A DNA stretch of 64,000 nt, from NCBI GenBank assembly GCA_963747535.1, contig CAVVFX010000006.1:620001-684000 (forward strand). The letters are read 5' to 3'. How positions within the stretch are numbered: position 1 is the first letter of the stretch; every line of letters starts with the position of its first letter. The translations under genes were made by a program, and so were the position numbers. This document shows positions 25,800 through 33,777 of the stretch, piece by piece. Below the pieces are notes generated by a model. That model ran no database searches. It had not been told where the DNA came from and worked only from the letters and a program-made list of their open reading frames with translations. This stretch comes from CAVVFX01 sp963747535 (GTDB lineage Bacteria; Acidobacteriota; Terriglobia; Bryobacterales; Bryobacteraceae).

Positions 25800-25815
25800 A
25801 CGGGCTGAAGCCTGT
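25800..25815. repeat. Hairpin after pit, possible terminator
   Basis: ACGGGCT-GA-AGCCTGT, one G-T style mismatch, 9 bp after the pit stop. It is followed by a decayed REP hairpin around 25887-25910 (GACCATAAAAAACGACGGTC). The rest of the 258-bp gap shows nothing coding. Confidence 0.5.
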
Positions 25816-26049
25816 ACTGCCAGATGCTGGAATCTTGCACCAGCGCGACGATTATTGCACGCGAAAAACGTCCGCCGCGCAGACGGGCCGACCATAAAAA
25901 ACGACGGTCTACCCTACGGTTTGCGGTAAAGGTGCGCTGTGCCGGCGGCATGGGCCGCCCGAGCGGCATTTGGCGGCGGCCCTGGCTCCAGCATTGCCCG
26001 GCTTGTGAGTAATCCTGCTTAGTGGTGCGGCATCGAAGCCGTAGTCGGA

Positions 26050-26946
26050 CTAAAGCACGCGGTTGGCTTCGCGCGCGGCATCCTCTGAGTGGTCCGCGTG
26101 ATACGAACTCCGCACCAGCGGACCCGCTTCCACATGCGCGAATCCCATCTCGCGTCCAGCCGTCCGGTACTCCGCAAACTCTTCGGGCGGAACGTAGCGG
26201 ACGATGGGCAGGTGCTTCGCGGATGGACGCAGATATTGCCCCAGCGTCAAAATATCGACCTTGTGCGCCGCGAGATCGCGCATGACCTGCAGCACTTCGT
26301 CCTGGGTCTCGCCCAGCCCCAGCATCAATCCCGATTTCGCCGGCGTCTGCGGACTCAATTCCTTGGCATACTGCAGCATCTCGAGCGAACGCTCATAGCG
26401 CGCGCCCAAACGCACCTGCCGGTAGAGCCGCGGCACGGTCTCGGTATTGTGGTTCAGGACGTCCGGCCGCGCATCCATGACGATTTTCATGGCCCCATGG
26501 CTGCCCTGGAAATCGGGGACCAGCACTTCGACTTTGCAGCCGGGGATGCGTTCACGCAGAACCTCGATGGTCAACGCGAACAGTTCCGCGCCGCCGTCCT
26601 TCCGGTCATCGCGATTCACGCTGGTGACCACGATGTACTTCAGTCCTATGATGGCCGAAGCCTCGGCGACCCTGCGAGGCTCGTCGTAATCGACGGGCAA
26701 GGGAGCGCCCTTCTGCACCGCGCAAAAGCCGCAGCGCCGGGTACAGACGTTGCCCAGGATCATGAACGTCGCGGTGCGATGGTTCCAGCATTCGCCGACG
26801 TTCGGACAGGCCGCGCTCTCGCAAACCGTATGCAGATTCAAATCCGTGATCAGGCTCTTCAATTCGCGATAGTTCTGACCCACGGGCGCAGGCGCGCGCA
26901 ACCAGGACGGACGCGGAGGTTGCGGAGCAGTAAGATTGACGAGCAC
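26050..26946 (-). CDS. lipA: Lipoyl synthase
   Basis: 298 residues with both iron-sulfur clusters: the auxiliary cluster cysteines in CESAACPNVGECW and the radical-SAM CxxxCxxC in CTRRCGFCAV. It also has the C-terminal Ser ligand region (GPLVRSSYHADH). It inserts two sulfur atoms into the octanoyl chain on lipoyl-dependent enzymes. The start is GTG (VLVNLTAPQPPRPSWLRAPA), as in the duplicate. The 5' half plus leader (26522-26968) is repeated, diverged by roughly 5 percent, at 28841-29288. Confidence 0.95.
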   Translation of the reverse strand: MLVNLTAPQPPRPSWLRAPAPVGQNYRELKSLITDLNLHTVCESAACPNVGECWNHRTATFMILGNVCTRRCGFCAVQKGAPLPVDYDEPRRVAEASAIIGLKYIVVTSVNRDDRKDGGAELFALTIEVLRERIPGCKVEVLVPDFQGSHGAMKIVMDARPDVLNHNTETVPRLYRQVRLGARYERSLEMLQYAKELSPQTPAKSGLMLGLGETQDEVLQVMRDLAAHKVDILTLGQYLRPSAKHLPIVRYVPPEEFAEYRTAGREMGFAHVEAGPLVRSSYHADHSEDAAREANRVL

Positions 26947-26988
26947 TAAATCTATCGTAACAATCCTGTGAGGGAGACAGACTTGCTC

Positions 26989-27017
26989 TTGCGAACTGTA
27001 TATGTCAGAGATATACT
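26989..27017 (+). promoter_or_regulatory. Promoter and operator of the toxin-antitoxin pair
   Basis: TTGCGA (26989-26994), a 17-bp spacer and TATACT (27012-27017), six bases before the GTG start. GTATAT-N7-ATATAC (26998-27016) forms an inverted repeat over the spacer and -10, a likely binding site for the CopG-type antitoxin (autoregulation). Confidence 0.55.
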
Positions 27018-27023
27018 TGTGAT

Positions 27024-27347
27024 GTGGCGGAACACAACGATCCGCTCGATGCTTGCACCGGGTTCGAATGGGATGAAGGAAACGCGCACAAGAACTGGGA
27101 ACGCCATCGAGTCACGCCGGAGGAGGCTGAAGGCGTATTCTTCAATGAACCCCTGGTCGTTCGCAGCGACGTCCGCCATTCCAGGCAAGAGAAAAGGTAC
27201 TATGCACTTGGGCAGACCAGTGGACGGCGGTACCTTTTCGTTGCGTTCACCATTCGTCGATCGCTTTTGCGTGTTATCTCCGTTCGAGACATGAATCGAA
27301 ATGAAAGGAATGCCTATGCCAAGCACGAAAAAGAAGCCGGTGCCTGA
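27024..27347 (+). CDS. brnT: BrnT-family toxin
   Basis: 107 residues. After a short lead it follows the BrnT pattern: GFEWDEGNAHKNWERHRVTPEEAEGVFFNEP, then SDVRHSRQEKRYYALGQTSGRRYLFVAFTIR and LLRVISVRDMNRNER. BrnT is a RelE-fold ribonuclease toxin. The start is GTG directly behind the promoter. It overlaps the antitoxin gene by about 47 bp, the usual toxin-first order of brnTA. It sits between the two lipA copies. Confidence 0.85.
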   Translation: MAEHNDPLDACTGFEWDEGNAHKNWERHRVTPEEAEGVFFNEPLVVRSDVRHSRQEKRYYALGQTSGRRYLFVAFTIRRSLLRVISVRDMNRNERNAYAKHEKEAGA

Positions 27348-27597
27348 GTTCCGGTCCGAAGACGAGGAACGCGCGTTCTGGGCCGAACACGATTCGACGG
27401 AATTCATCGATTGGCAGTCCGCGCAGCGCCGCAAGTTGCCGAATCTGCGGCCCACGCTGCGAACCATTTCTTTGCGGCTTCCTGTTTCAATGATCGAGGA
27501 CCTGAAAGTTCTGGCGAATAAACGAGACGTGCCGTATCAGTCCCTGTTGAAGGTGTTCCTTGCCGAAAGACTGGAAAAGGAGCGCCGGCGCGCGTAG
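27301..27597 (+). CDS. brnA: CopG/BrnA-type antitoxin
   Basis: 98 residues (or 93 from ATG 27316, MPSTKKKP). It opens with acidic KPVPEFRSEDEERAFWAEHDSTEFIDW, a toxin-wrapping segment typical of CopG antitoxins beside BrnT. It ends with a ribbon-helix-helix DNA-binding domain: TISLRLPVSMIEDLKVLANKRDVPYQSLLKVFLAERL. It neutralises BrnT and probably represses the operon at the GTATAT inverted repeat. Confidence 0.8.
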   Translation: MKGMPMPSTKKKPVPEFRSEDEERAFWAEHDSTEFIDWQSAQRRKLPNLRPTLRTISLRLPVSMIEDLKVLANKRDVPYQSLLKVFLAERLEKERRRA

Positions 27598-27681
27598 CGA
27601 GGTGCCGGGGGGCTTAAATGGCCCTACCCGCTTCTTACTAAAAACTGATATACGGATGCTAATGCCCTGTTTGCCTTTCGA

Positions 27682-27687
27682 TATAAT
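27682..27687 (+). promoter_or_regulatory. -10 box of the serine protease gene, leaderless spacing
   Basis: A consensus TATAAT ends six bases before ATG 27694, leaving no room for a Shine-Dalgarno sequence. Confidence 0.5.
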
Positions 27688-27693
27688 GCACCC

Positions 27694-28776
27694 ATGAAAG
27701 GCCTCCTGTCCGTCGTCCTCGCCGTACTGGCTGTTTCCCTCTCGGCCCAGCAAATCTCATCGTCGCCAGACGCCAACACGATCTTCGAGCATACAAAAGC
27801 CGCCACGGTCATCATCCTCGCTGGTGAAGGCGCTGGCCGCCTCCACTCCATTGCAACCGGCGTCGTCATCTCAAAGGACGGTGTTCTTCTTACCGCGCTC
27901 CACGCCGTCAAAGGTGCAGCCGAGGTCCAGGTCCGGATGGCGAACGGAGAAGTCTTTGACCGCGTTGATCTCCTCGGCTCCGATGAACGCCGCGATGTGG
28001 CCGCGTTGAAAATTTCCGCGGGAGCACTTCCGGCACTGGCCGCGGGAAGCACCACAAACCTTGCGCAAGGCGACCCCGTCTACGCGGTCACCAACGCGGA
28101 CGGCTTGGTCTGGTCGGCCACGGAAGGCATCCTCTCCGCCATCCGTCTTGCAGAAGAAATTCCCGGAGCAGGTTCAGGCGTTCGCCTTCTGCAGTTCAGC
28201 GCACCCGTCGCACCTGGTTCCAGCGGAGGTGCGCTGGTCGACCGCTCCGGCGCCCTAATTGGCATTATCACGGGCTCTAAAGGGTCTGCCGGCTTCGCCG
28301 TGCCCATCGAAAGCGTCCTCGGCCTGCCCGAGTCTTCCCGTCGTATCACTCTTGGCTCAGGCGCCTCGCTCCAGATGCCCGCGAAAGAGGCTGCCCTTGT
28401 CCCTCAATCGAGCGCCGCCATCGCCGGCTCCGACCCAAAACAATTGCTTAAAGACGCGAGGAGCATTTACATTCACTCCAAGACCTCGTTCCTGACTGTC
28501 GACACACTAGACCGCGCCCTTGCCCTCGAAAAGGACTGGCCGAATCTGGGGCTGACCATAGTACAGGACCCGCGGGTCGCCGATCTGCGCATCGAAATCG
28601 ATCGCCCACTCTTTACCTACGTCCACACCTTCGTTATTGTTGACAAGAGGACGTCGATCATCCTTGGCTCGGGCAAGGTCACGGCTTTCGACGGTACGAT
28701 TGCTTCGGGCGGCATAGCTAAAAACCGCGTCAAGATCTTCTCCTCAGCCCGAATCCCACCATCTTCCAAGAAGTAG
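27694..28776 (+). CDS. Secreted trypsin-like serine protease (HtrA/S1C-like)
   Basis: 360 residues with signal peptide (LLSVVLAVLAVSLSAQ). Protease core: His in LLTALHAVKG, Asp in ERRDVAALKI, Ser in VAPGSSGGALVD, then GIITGSKGSAGFAVPIESV, all in the order of HtrA-like enzymes. There is no PDZ domain; the last 140 residues form a separate alpha/beta domain (LKDARSIYIHSKTSFLTVDTL...VHTFVIVDKRTS). It is periplasmic. It lies between the toxin-antitoxin pair and the lipA fragment and is the largest gene of that island. Confidence 0.8.
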   Translation: MKGLLSVVLAVLAVSLSAQQISSSPDANTIFEHTKAATVIILAGEGAGRLHSIATGVVISKDGVLLTALHAVKGAAEVQVRMANGEVFDRVDLLGSDERRDVAALKISAGALPALAAGSTTNLAQGDPVYAVTNADGLVWSATEGILSAIRLAEEIPGAGSGVRLLQFSAPVAPGSSGGALVDRSGALIGIITGSKGSAGFAVPIESVLGLPESSRRITLGSGASLQMPAKEAALVPQSSAAIAGSDPKQLLKDARSIYIHSKTSFLTVDTLDRALALEKDWPNLGLTIVQDPRVADLRIEIDRPLFTYVHTFVIVDKRTSIILGSGKVTAFDGTIASGGIAKNRVKIFSSARIPPSSKK

Positions 28777-28840
28777 ATTTCGTTACGCGCATCAAAGCGC
28801 CGAACTTCCCTGCTCACTCGAATCACAGCCCGTCCCGCGC

Positions 28841-29288
28841 AGCACTTCGACTTTGCAGCCGGGGATACGTTCGCGCAGAGCCTCGATGGTCAGCGCGAAC
28901 AATTCCGCACCCCCATCTTTCCGGTCGTCTCGATTGACGCTGGTGACCACGATGTACTTCAGTCCCATGATGGCCGACGCTTCAGCGACCCTGCGAGGCT
29001 CGTCGTAATCGACGGCCAGGGGGGCGCCCTTCTGCACCGCGCAAAAGCCGCAGCGCCGGGTACAGACGTTACCCAGGATCATGAACGTCGCGGTGCGATG
29101 GTTCCAGCATTCGCCGACGTTCGGACAGGCCGCGCTCTCGCAAACCGTATGCAGATTTAAATCCGTGATCAGGCTCTTCAACTCGCGATAGTTCTGACCG
29201 ACGGGCGCAGGCGCGCGCAGCCAGGACGGACGCGGAGGTTGCGGAGCAGTGAGATTGACGAGCACTATAACTATCGTAACAACCCTGT
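28841..29288 (-). pseudogene. lipA: Truncated second copy of lipA (5' half)
   Basis: Encodes about the first 142 residues of lipoyl synthase, nearly identical to the full gene, including both cysteine motifs. It ends at KVEVL, where the sequence abruptly becomes unrelated (28840). The similarity also covers about 20 bp upstream of the GTG start. Most differences are silent or conservative (for example A-P-L-A-V for A-P-L-P-V). The frame stays open into foreign sequence to 28792, so a truncated product could be made. It lacks most of the radical-SAM barrel and should be inactive. Confidence 0.85.
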
Positions 29289-29487
29289 GGTTGACCATAC
29301 GGGGTCACATGACCAAATGACGTCAAGCTGGATTGACGATAGAGACTTTACCTTCGACACATGCAATTCGGCCTGCGACCGCGGATTCAAATCTTTCGGC
29401 GCGTCTGGGCAACGGGATTCGACGGCGCGCCTGATGGACTTCAGGTTGCACTCTTCAAATCGACGTTGCAATTGAGGCAACACGCAA

Positions 29488-30144
29488 ATGAAGACAATCG
29501 AAGTTCTAAGAATCGCAAGTCTGTTCTTGCTTCCCGGAATCCTCGCAGTTGGTTACGCACGGGGACAACATGAGGAGGAGAAGAAGCCAGAGGCGAAGCA
29601 ACAACAAGCCAAGCCGGCGCAGCCACAGGCGAAACCGGAACAGCAGCAACAGGCTAAACCGGCCCAGCCACAACAGCACGCGCAGCAACAGGCCAAACCG
29701 GCGCAGCCACAGCAGCACGCTCAGCAACAGGCTAAACCGACACAGCCACAGCAGCACGCGCAACAACAAGCCAAGCCGACACAGCCACAGCAGCATGCAC
29801 AGCAACAGGCCAAGCCGGCGCAGCCACAGCAGCACGCGCAGCAACAGGCCAAGCCGGCGCCTCAACAGGCTCACCAGGCACAGCCGGCAGGAAGCCATGG
29901 GAAGATTCCTGACAACACCTTCAAAGCCAGTTTTGGCCGCGGCCACACGTTTCACGTCACCCAATCCGAGTTCGCCGGCTCATCGCGGCGTTTTCAATAT
30001 GGCGGATATTGGTTCGCTGCAGTTAACCCGTGGCCGGTGGGGTGGCTCTACACGGATAACGTTTACGTTGACTATATGAACGGGGGATATTTCCTTTGCG
30101 ATCCCGTCCATCCAGGCGTGTATCTTTCAATCACCATAGGCTGA
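29488..30144 (+). CDS. Secreted protein with Gln/Ala/Pro-rich 13-residue repeats
   Basis: 218 residues: signal peptide (IASLFLLPGILAVGYARG), then a low-complexity stretch with five tandem copies of AKPxQPQQHAQQQ, then a folded C-terminal domain of about 80 residues (TFKASFGRGHTFHVTQSEFAG, GWLYTDNVYVDYMNGGYFLC). The end domain resembles small secreted domains seen in other Acidobacteria; I know no function. The repeat may act as a spacer in the cell envelope. No ribosome site stands out. Confidence 0.65.
   Translation: MKTIEVLRIASLFLLPGILAVGYARGQHEEEKKPEAKQQQAKPAQPQAKPEQQQQAKPAQPQQHAQQQAKPAQPQQHAQQQAKPTQPQQHAQQQAKPTQPQQHAQQQAKPAQPQQHAQQQAKPAPQQAHQAQPAGSHGKIPDNTFKASFGRGHTFHVTQSEFAGSSRRFQYGGYWFAAVNPWPVGWLYTDNVYVDYMNGGYFLCDPVHPGVYLSITIG
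29653..29847 (+). repeat. Five tandem 39-bp coding repeats
   Basis: Each unit encodes AKP(A/T)QPQQHAQQQ. Units differ mostly at third positions, so selection seems to keep the peptide. The number could vary by slippage between strains. Confidence 0.8.
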
Positions 30145-30318
30145 CGAAATCGTCCTCCACGCTGGGGTTCACCAGGAAGCCCCGGCTCCGGCGCGGGCTG
30201 TTATTAAAGAGGCTTGATCCCGTCGTGAACGCGGTTCGTGGGGATCCGCCAGATGCTGCTATCCTCACCTAAACTCACAGCCCCTCCCGCGCATTCGCTA
30301 CACTAAAGTTTCAACCAA

Positions 30319-30858
30319 ATGAAAAGACGCATTCGTTCTACGACGGTGATCTGCGTCCGTCGGGACGGAAAAGTAGTGATGGCCGCCGACGGGCAGGTCA
30401 CCCTGGGCCACGAAGTCCTGAAGAGTTCAGCCAAGAAGCTGAGGCGCTTGTATAACGATAAGATTGTAGCCGGATTCGCCGGGTCCACCGCGGACGCTTT
30501 CTCGTTGTTTGCGCGCTTCGAATCCAAGCTGGAGCAGTTCAACGGCAACCTCGCGCGCTCAGTGGTCGAACTGGCTAAGGATTGGCGGACCGACAAGGTG
30601 CTGCGGCACCTCGAAGCACTTTTGCTGGTCGCAGATCTCAAGAATATTTTCATCGTCAGCGGCAATGGCGATGTCATCGAGCCCGACGAACCGCTAGCCG
30701 CGATCGGCTCAGGCGGGGCTTTCGCCATGTCCGCCGCGACCGCGCTGATCAGGAACACCAAGCTTCCGGCAAGGGAAATCGTGGAGCAGTCCATGGCGAT
30801 CGCCGCCAAGATCTGCATCTACACCAACGATAATTTCACGTTCGAGGAGTTGGGTTAA
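30319..30858 (+). CDS. hslV: HslV protease subunit of the HslUV complex
   Basis: 179 residues. STTVICVRRDGKVVMAADGQVTLGHEVLK is the HslV start; after removal of the first residues Thr becomes the N-terminal nucleophile. VAGFAGSTADAFSLFARFESKLEQF and IGSGGAFAMSAATAL are also diagnostic. It forms a double hexamer with HslU and degrades misfolded cytoplasmic proteins. It ends 3 bp before hslU. Confidence 0.95.
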   Translation: MKRRIRSTTVICVRRDGKVVMAADGQVTLGHEVLKSSAKKLRRLYNDKIVAGFAGSTADAFSLFARFESKLEQFNGNLARSVVELAKDWRTDKVLRHLEALLLVADLKNIFIVSGNGDVIEPDEPLAAIGSGGAFAMSAATALIRNTKLPAREIVEQSMAIAAKICIYTNDNFTFEELG

Positions 30859-30861
30859 GCC

Positions 30862-32220
30862 ATGGTGATCTATCTCCCCAGTCAGGCCAACGACGAATCG
30901 CCGGTCCTCGATGAGTTAACGCCACGCGAAATCGTCCGCGAACTGGATAAATATGTGGTCGGACAGCCGGAAGCCAAACGCGCAGTGGCCATTGCGCTCC
31001 GCAACCGCATCCGCCGGCAAAAACTTCCTCCCGAAATGGCCGAGGAGGTGATGCCCAAAAACATCCTCATGATCGGCCCGACAGGTGTCGGCAAGACCGA
31101 GCTTGCCCGCCGGCTCGCCAAGCTCGCGAATTCGCCGTTTCTCAAAGTCGAAGCCAGCAAGTTCACCGAAGTCGGCTATGTCGGGCGCGACGTCGAATCC
31201 ATCGTGCGCGACCTGGTCGACATTTCCATCGATATGGTGCGCGAAGAGCGGCTGGACGAAGTGGCCGATCGCGCCGAACTGCAGGCGGAAGAGAAGCTGC
31301 TCGATCTGTTGATGCCGCCCCAGCCGGAGAATACCGACAGCAATGAGAAGTCGCGCGAGAAGCTGCGGGAACGGCTGCGCGACGGTAAGCTCGACGAGCG
31401 CATGGTCGAGATCGATGTCAAAGACCGCGCCCCGACGTTTGAAATTGCCGCCAGCCAGGGTATCGAGGAGATGGGCATCAACATCAAAGAGATGCTCCCC
31501 GGGCTGTTCGGCCAGCGCACCCGCAAACGCAAAATGCGCGTCGCCGAAGCCCTCGAATACCTGATCCAGGAAGAAGAACAGCGCTTGATCGACATGGAAC
31601 AGGTCACGCGCGTCGCGCTCGAACGCGTGGAGACGAGCGGCATTGTGTTCCTCGACGAGATCGATAAGATCGCGGGCCGGGAAGCCGGACATGGTCCCGA
31701 CGTCAGCCGCGAAGGAGTGCAGCGGGACATTCTGCCGATCGTCGAAGGCACCACGGTGAATACGCGGCACGGTTTCGTGCGCACGGATCATATTCTGTTC
31801 ATTGCAGCCGGGGCGTTTCACGTCTCCAAGCCCAGCGATCTGATTCCCGAACTCCAGGGACGCTTCCCAATCCGCGTAGAGCTGAAGTCGCTGACAGTGG
31901 AAGATTTCGTACGTATCCTCAAAGAGCCCAAGAACGCGCTCTCCAAACAGTACGTCGCCTTGATGGACACGGAAGGCATCAAGCTGCAGCTCACCGACGA
32001 CGCGCTGGAGGAAGTGGCGCGGTTCGCCGCCAAAGTAAACGAGAGTTCCGAGAATATCGGCGCGCGGCGGCTCCATACCATTATGGAGAAGCTGCTCGAA
32101 GAGATCTCTTTCGAAGGTCCGGATCTGAAGAAGAAGAACGTAAAAGTAGACGCCGCCTATGTTCGACGCCAGCTCGCGGAAATTGTTAAAGACCAGGATC
32201 TCAGCCGGTATATTCTGTAG
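30862..32220 (+). CDS. hslU: HslU ATPase subunit
   Basis: 452 residues. It starts near LTPREIVRELDKYVVGQPEAKRAVAIALRNR; Walker A GPTGVGKTE around residue 75, pore loop GYVGRDVES, the intermediate domain around residues 130-230, Walker B FLDEIDKIA, sensor GRFPIRVEL, and C-terminal YIL, which docks into HslV. It unfolds substrates with ATP. It is co-transcribed with hslV, and the 3' end overlaps the next lipoprotein gene. Confidence 0.95.
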   Translation: MVIYLPSQANDESPVLDELTPREIVRELDKYVVGQPEAKRAVAIALRNRIRRQKLPPEMAEEVMPKNILMIGPTGVGKTELARRLAKLANSPFLKVEASKFTEVGYVGRDVESIVRDLVDISIDMVREERLDEVADRAELQAEEKLLDLLMPPQPENTDSNEKSREKLRERLRDGKLDERMVEIDVKDRAPTFEIAASQGIEEMGINIKEMLPGLFGQRTRKRKMRVAEALEYLIQEEEQRLIDMEQVTRVALERVETSGIVFLDEIDKIAGREAGHGPDVSREGVQRDILPIVEGTTVNTRHGFVRTDHILFIAAGAFHVSKPSDLIPELQGRFPIRVELKSLTVEDFVRILKEPKNALSKQYVALMDTEGIKLQLTDDALEEVARFAAKVNESSENIGARRLHTIMEKLLEEISFEGPDLKKKNVKVDAAYVRRQLAEIVKDQDLSRYIL

Positions 32221-33175
32221 CGCTCCGGGCGTCGTTCTCCTGTCCCTGCTTCTCTGCGGTTGCGGTGTGATCGGCGATATTCTGCCGCCGGCTCTCAGTC
32301 TCCCGATGCGCGCCACTGATCTGACCGCGCTCGAGCACGGCAACAACATTGTTATCACGTTCAAGCTGCCGACCACCACCACCGAGGGAGTACTGATTCG
32401 CCGCCCGCCGGCGATGGATCTGCGCATCGGAACTGCGCCGGCCGATCCCAACGACACCAAAGACTGGGCCGCGCACGCCACCGTTATCCCGATCACCGAA
32501 CCGAATGCGGAGACGCCCGCTGCTCCGTGGGTGAATCAGAGGGTGGCCATCTCGGTGCGCCTGTTGAACGATCGCGGAAAAGATGCCGGCTGGTCGCCGC
32601 CGGTGATCCTGACAGTGGTGCCCCTTGTCGAAAAGCCGAAGGATCTGGTGGCCGAGGCTCAACCTGCCGGGGTGCACCTGAAGTGGACCTCGTCTGCTCC
32701 CAAATTTCGCGTCTTTCGCCACCTGCCGGCGGGGCCTGGCTTCGAGCAGATTGCGACGCCGGACAAACCTGAGTACGCCGATAACGTAGATTTCGACAAA
32801 GAATACTCGTACTACGTGCAGGCTCTCGTTCCGGCCGGCGACGCCACGGCAGAGAGCGAGGATTCGGCAACGGTTTCGATTACTCCCAAAGACATTTTCC
32901 CGCCGGCAGCGCCAGTGGGTCTACAGTTCATCCTCGGCGGCAAGACCATCGAACTCACCTGGACCCACAACACCGAACCCGACATCGCCGGCTACCGGGT
33001 GTATCGGGCTTTCGAAAGCAACGGCTTTGAGCGAATTAAGGACACCCAGGAATCCACCAGCTACAGCGATCGCAATATTGAGCCGGGCAAGCACTACCGG
33101 TATGCAGTGACAGCGGTCGATCGCGCTGGCAATGAGAGTAAGATGTCGGAACCGGTGACCGTGACCGCTCCCTAG
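32159..33175 (+). CDS. Fibronectin type III lipoprotein
   Basis: Up to 338 residues. The frame starts inside hslU; ATG 32159 gives 62 bp of overlap and TTG 32183 (LLKTRISAGIF) 38 bp, the latter giving a neater lipoprotein signal. Lipobox: LLSLLLCGC, with lipidation likely at the second Cys. Two FN3 domains follow, around residues 160-245 (KPKDLVAEAQPAGVHLKWTS) and 247-338 (PPAAPVGLQFILGGKTIELTW...GYRVYRAFES). It is anchored in the outer or inner membrane, probably for binding. The function is unknown. Confidence 0.75.
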   Translation: MFDASSRKLLKTRISAGIFCSAPGVVLLSLLLCGCGVIGDILPPALSLPMRATDLTALEHGNNIVITFKLPTTTTEGVLIRRPPAMDLRIGTAPADPNDTKDWAAHATVIPITEPNAETPAAPWVNQRVAISVRLLNDRGKDAGWSPPVILTVVPLVEKPKDLVAEAQPAGVHLKWTSSAPKFRVFRHLPAGPGFEQIATPDKPEYADNVDFDKEYSYYVQALVPAGDATAESEDSATVSITPKDIFPPAAPVGLQFILGGKTIELTWTHNTEPDIAGYRVYRAFESNGFERIKDTQESTSYSDRNIEPGKHYRYAVTAVDRAGNESKMSEPVTVTAP

Positions 33176-33184
33176 CCCCGCCGT

Positions 33185-33199
33185 GGCTGCGTAGCAGCC
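33185..33199. repeat. REP hairpin half-unit
   Basis: GGCTGC-GTA-GCAGCC ten bases after the lipoprotein stop; the same first hairpin as at 9813 and 12637. Confidence 0.6.
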
Positions 33200-33278
33200 G
33201 TTTAGCTTCCCTGCGGCCCGCCATGAGGGCTTTAGCCGCTAACCGTTCCCTGCCTGTAACGTATGTTAAGCTTCGGGC

Positions 33279-33740
33279 ATGAAACGTGACAATTCCGCCT
33301 CGCGCGAGCCGCAACCACCGGGGTTTCACTGGATATTCGTCCTCCTTTTGACTGTCGCGACCGTCGGAATCTTTGGCGACGTCTGGGCCATCGCGCAAGC
33401 CGTTTGGGCCAGGAAGTTTGACCGGTCCAGCAAGGCTCTTTATGGGTTCATTTTGTCGATTGTGCTGTATCTTCTCGGATACATATTGCAGAAAATGAAC
33501 GCAAGCCAGGCGGTCGAAATTCCGCTCTTTCTTGCGTCCTTCGTGCTTACTATCGTCGCGTCTTTCAGCGTGAGAGATTCACTGGGCGAGTACATCACCA
33601 AAGTCAGGAAAACCCCGACCTTCCTCAGCGGAGTGATGACCATTTTCTTCGGTCCGATCTACCTGCAATATCACATGAACCGGGTCCGGTCGTTCCAGCG
33701 CCACGCCGCACTCGAATGCGCGATAACTCGCGAATGCTAA
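33279..33740 (+). CDS. Small integral membrane protein, unknown
   Basis: 153 residues with three or four TM segments (FHWIFVLLLTVATVGIFGDVW, ALYGFILSIVLYLLGYIL, LFLASFVLTIVASFSV, VMTIFFGPIYLQYHMNR). The layout resembles DUF4234-like membrane proteins, but I would not assign a family. It is followed by the transaldolase-like gene with its own promoter-like TGCTAAAAT. Confidence 0.6.
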   Translation: MKRDNSASREPQPPGFHWIFVLLLTVATVGIFGDVWAIAQAVWARKFDRSSKALYGFILSIVLYLLGYILQKMNASQAVEIPLFLASFVLTIVASFSVRDSLGEYITKVRKTPTFLSGVMTIFFGPIYLQYHMNRVRSFQRHAALECAITREC

Positions 33741-33741
33741 A

Positions 33742-33768
33742 ATTGTCTTCGGACCACCGAAGGACAAT
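33742..33768 (+). promoter_or_regulatory. Hairpin in the leader of the transaldolase-like gene
   Basis: ATTGTCTTCGG pairs with CCGAAGGACAAT (one bulge) directly before the start codon region at 33778. There is no T-tract, so it is not an ordinary terminator. It may be an mRNA structure affecting translation. Confidence 0.4.
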
Positions 33769-33777
33769 TAACAGAGC

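Noticed and set aside
29239..29475. 78-codon frame before the repeat protein
   Set aside because: Starts within the lipA remnant and continues into unrelated sequence; no motif or ribosome site.
29653..29847. CRISPR-like regular repeats
   Set aside because: Tandem coding repeats without spacers, in frame in a secreted protein.
30916..32496. 526-codon minus-strand frame opposite hslU
   Set aside because: Shadow of hslU; composition typical of antisense frames and no motif.
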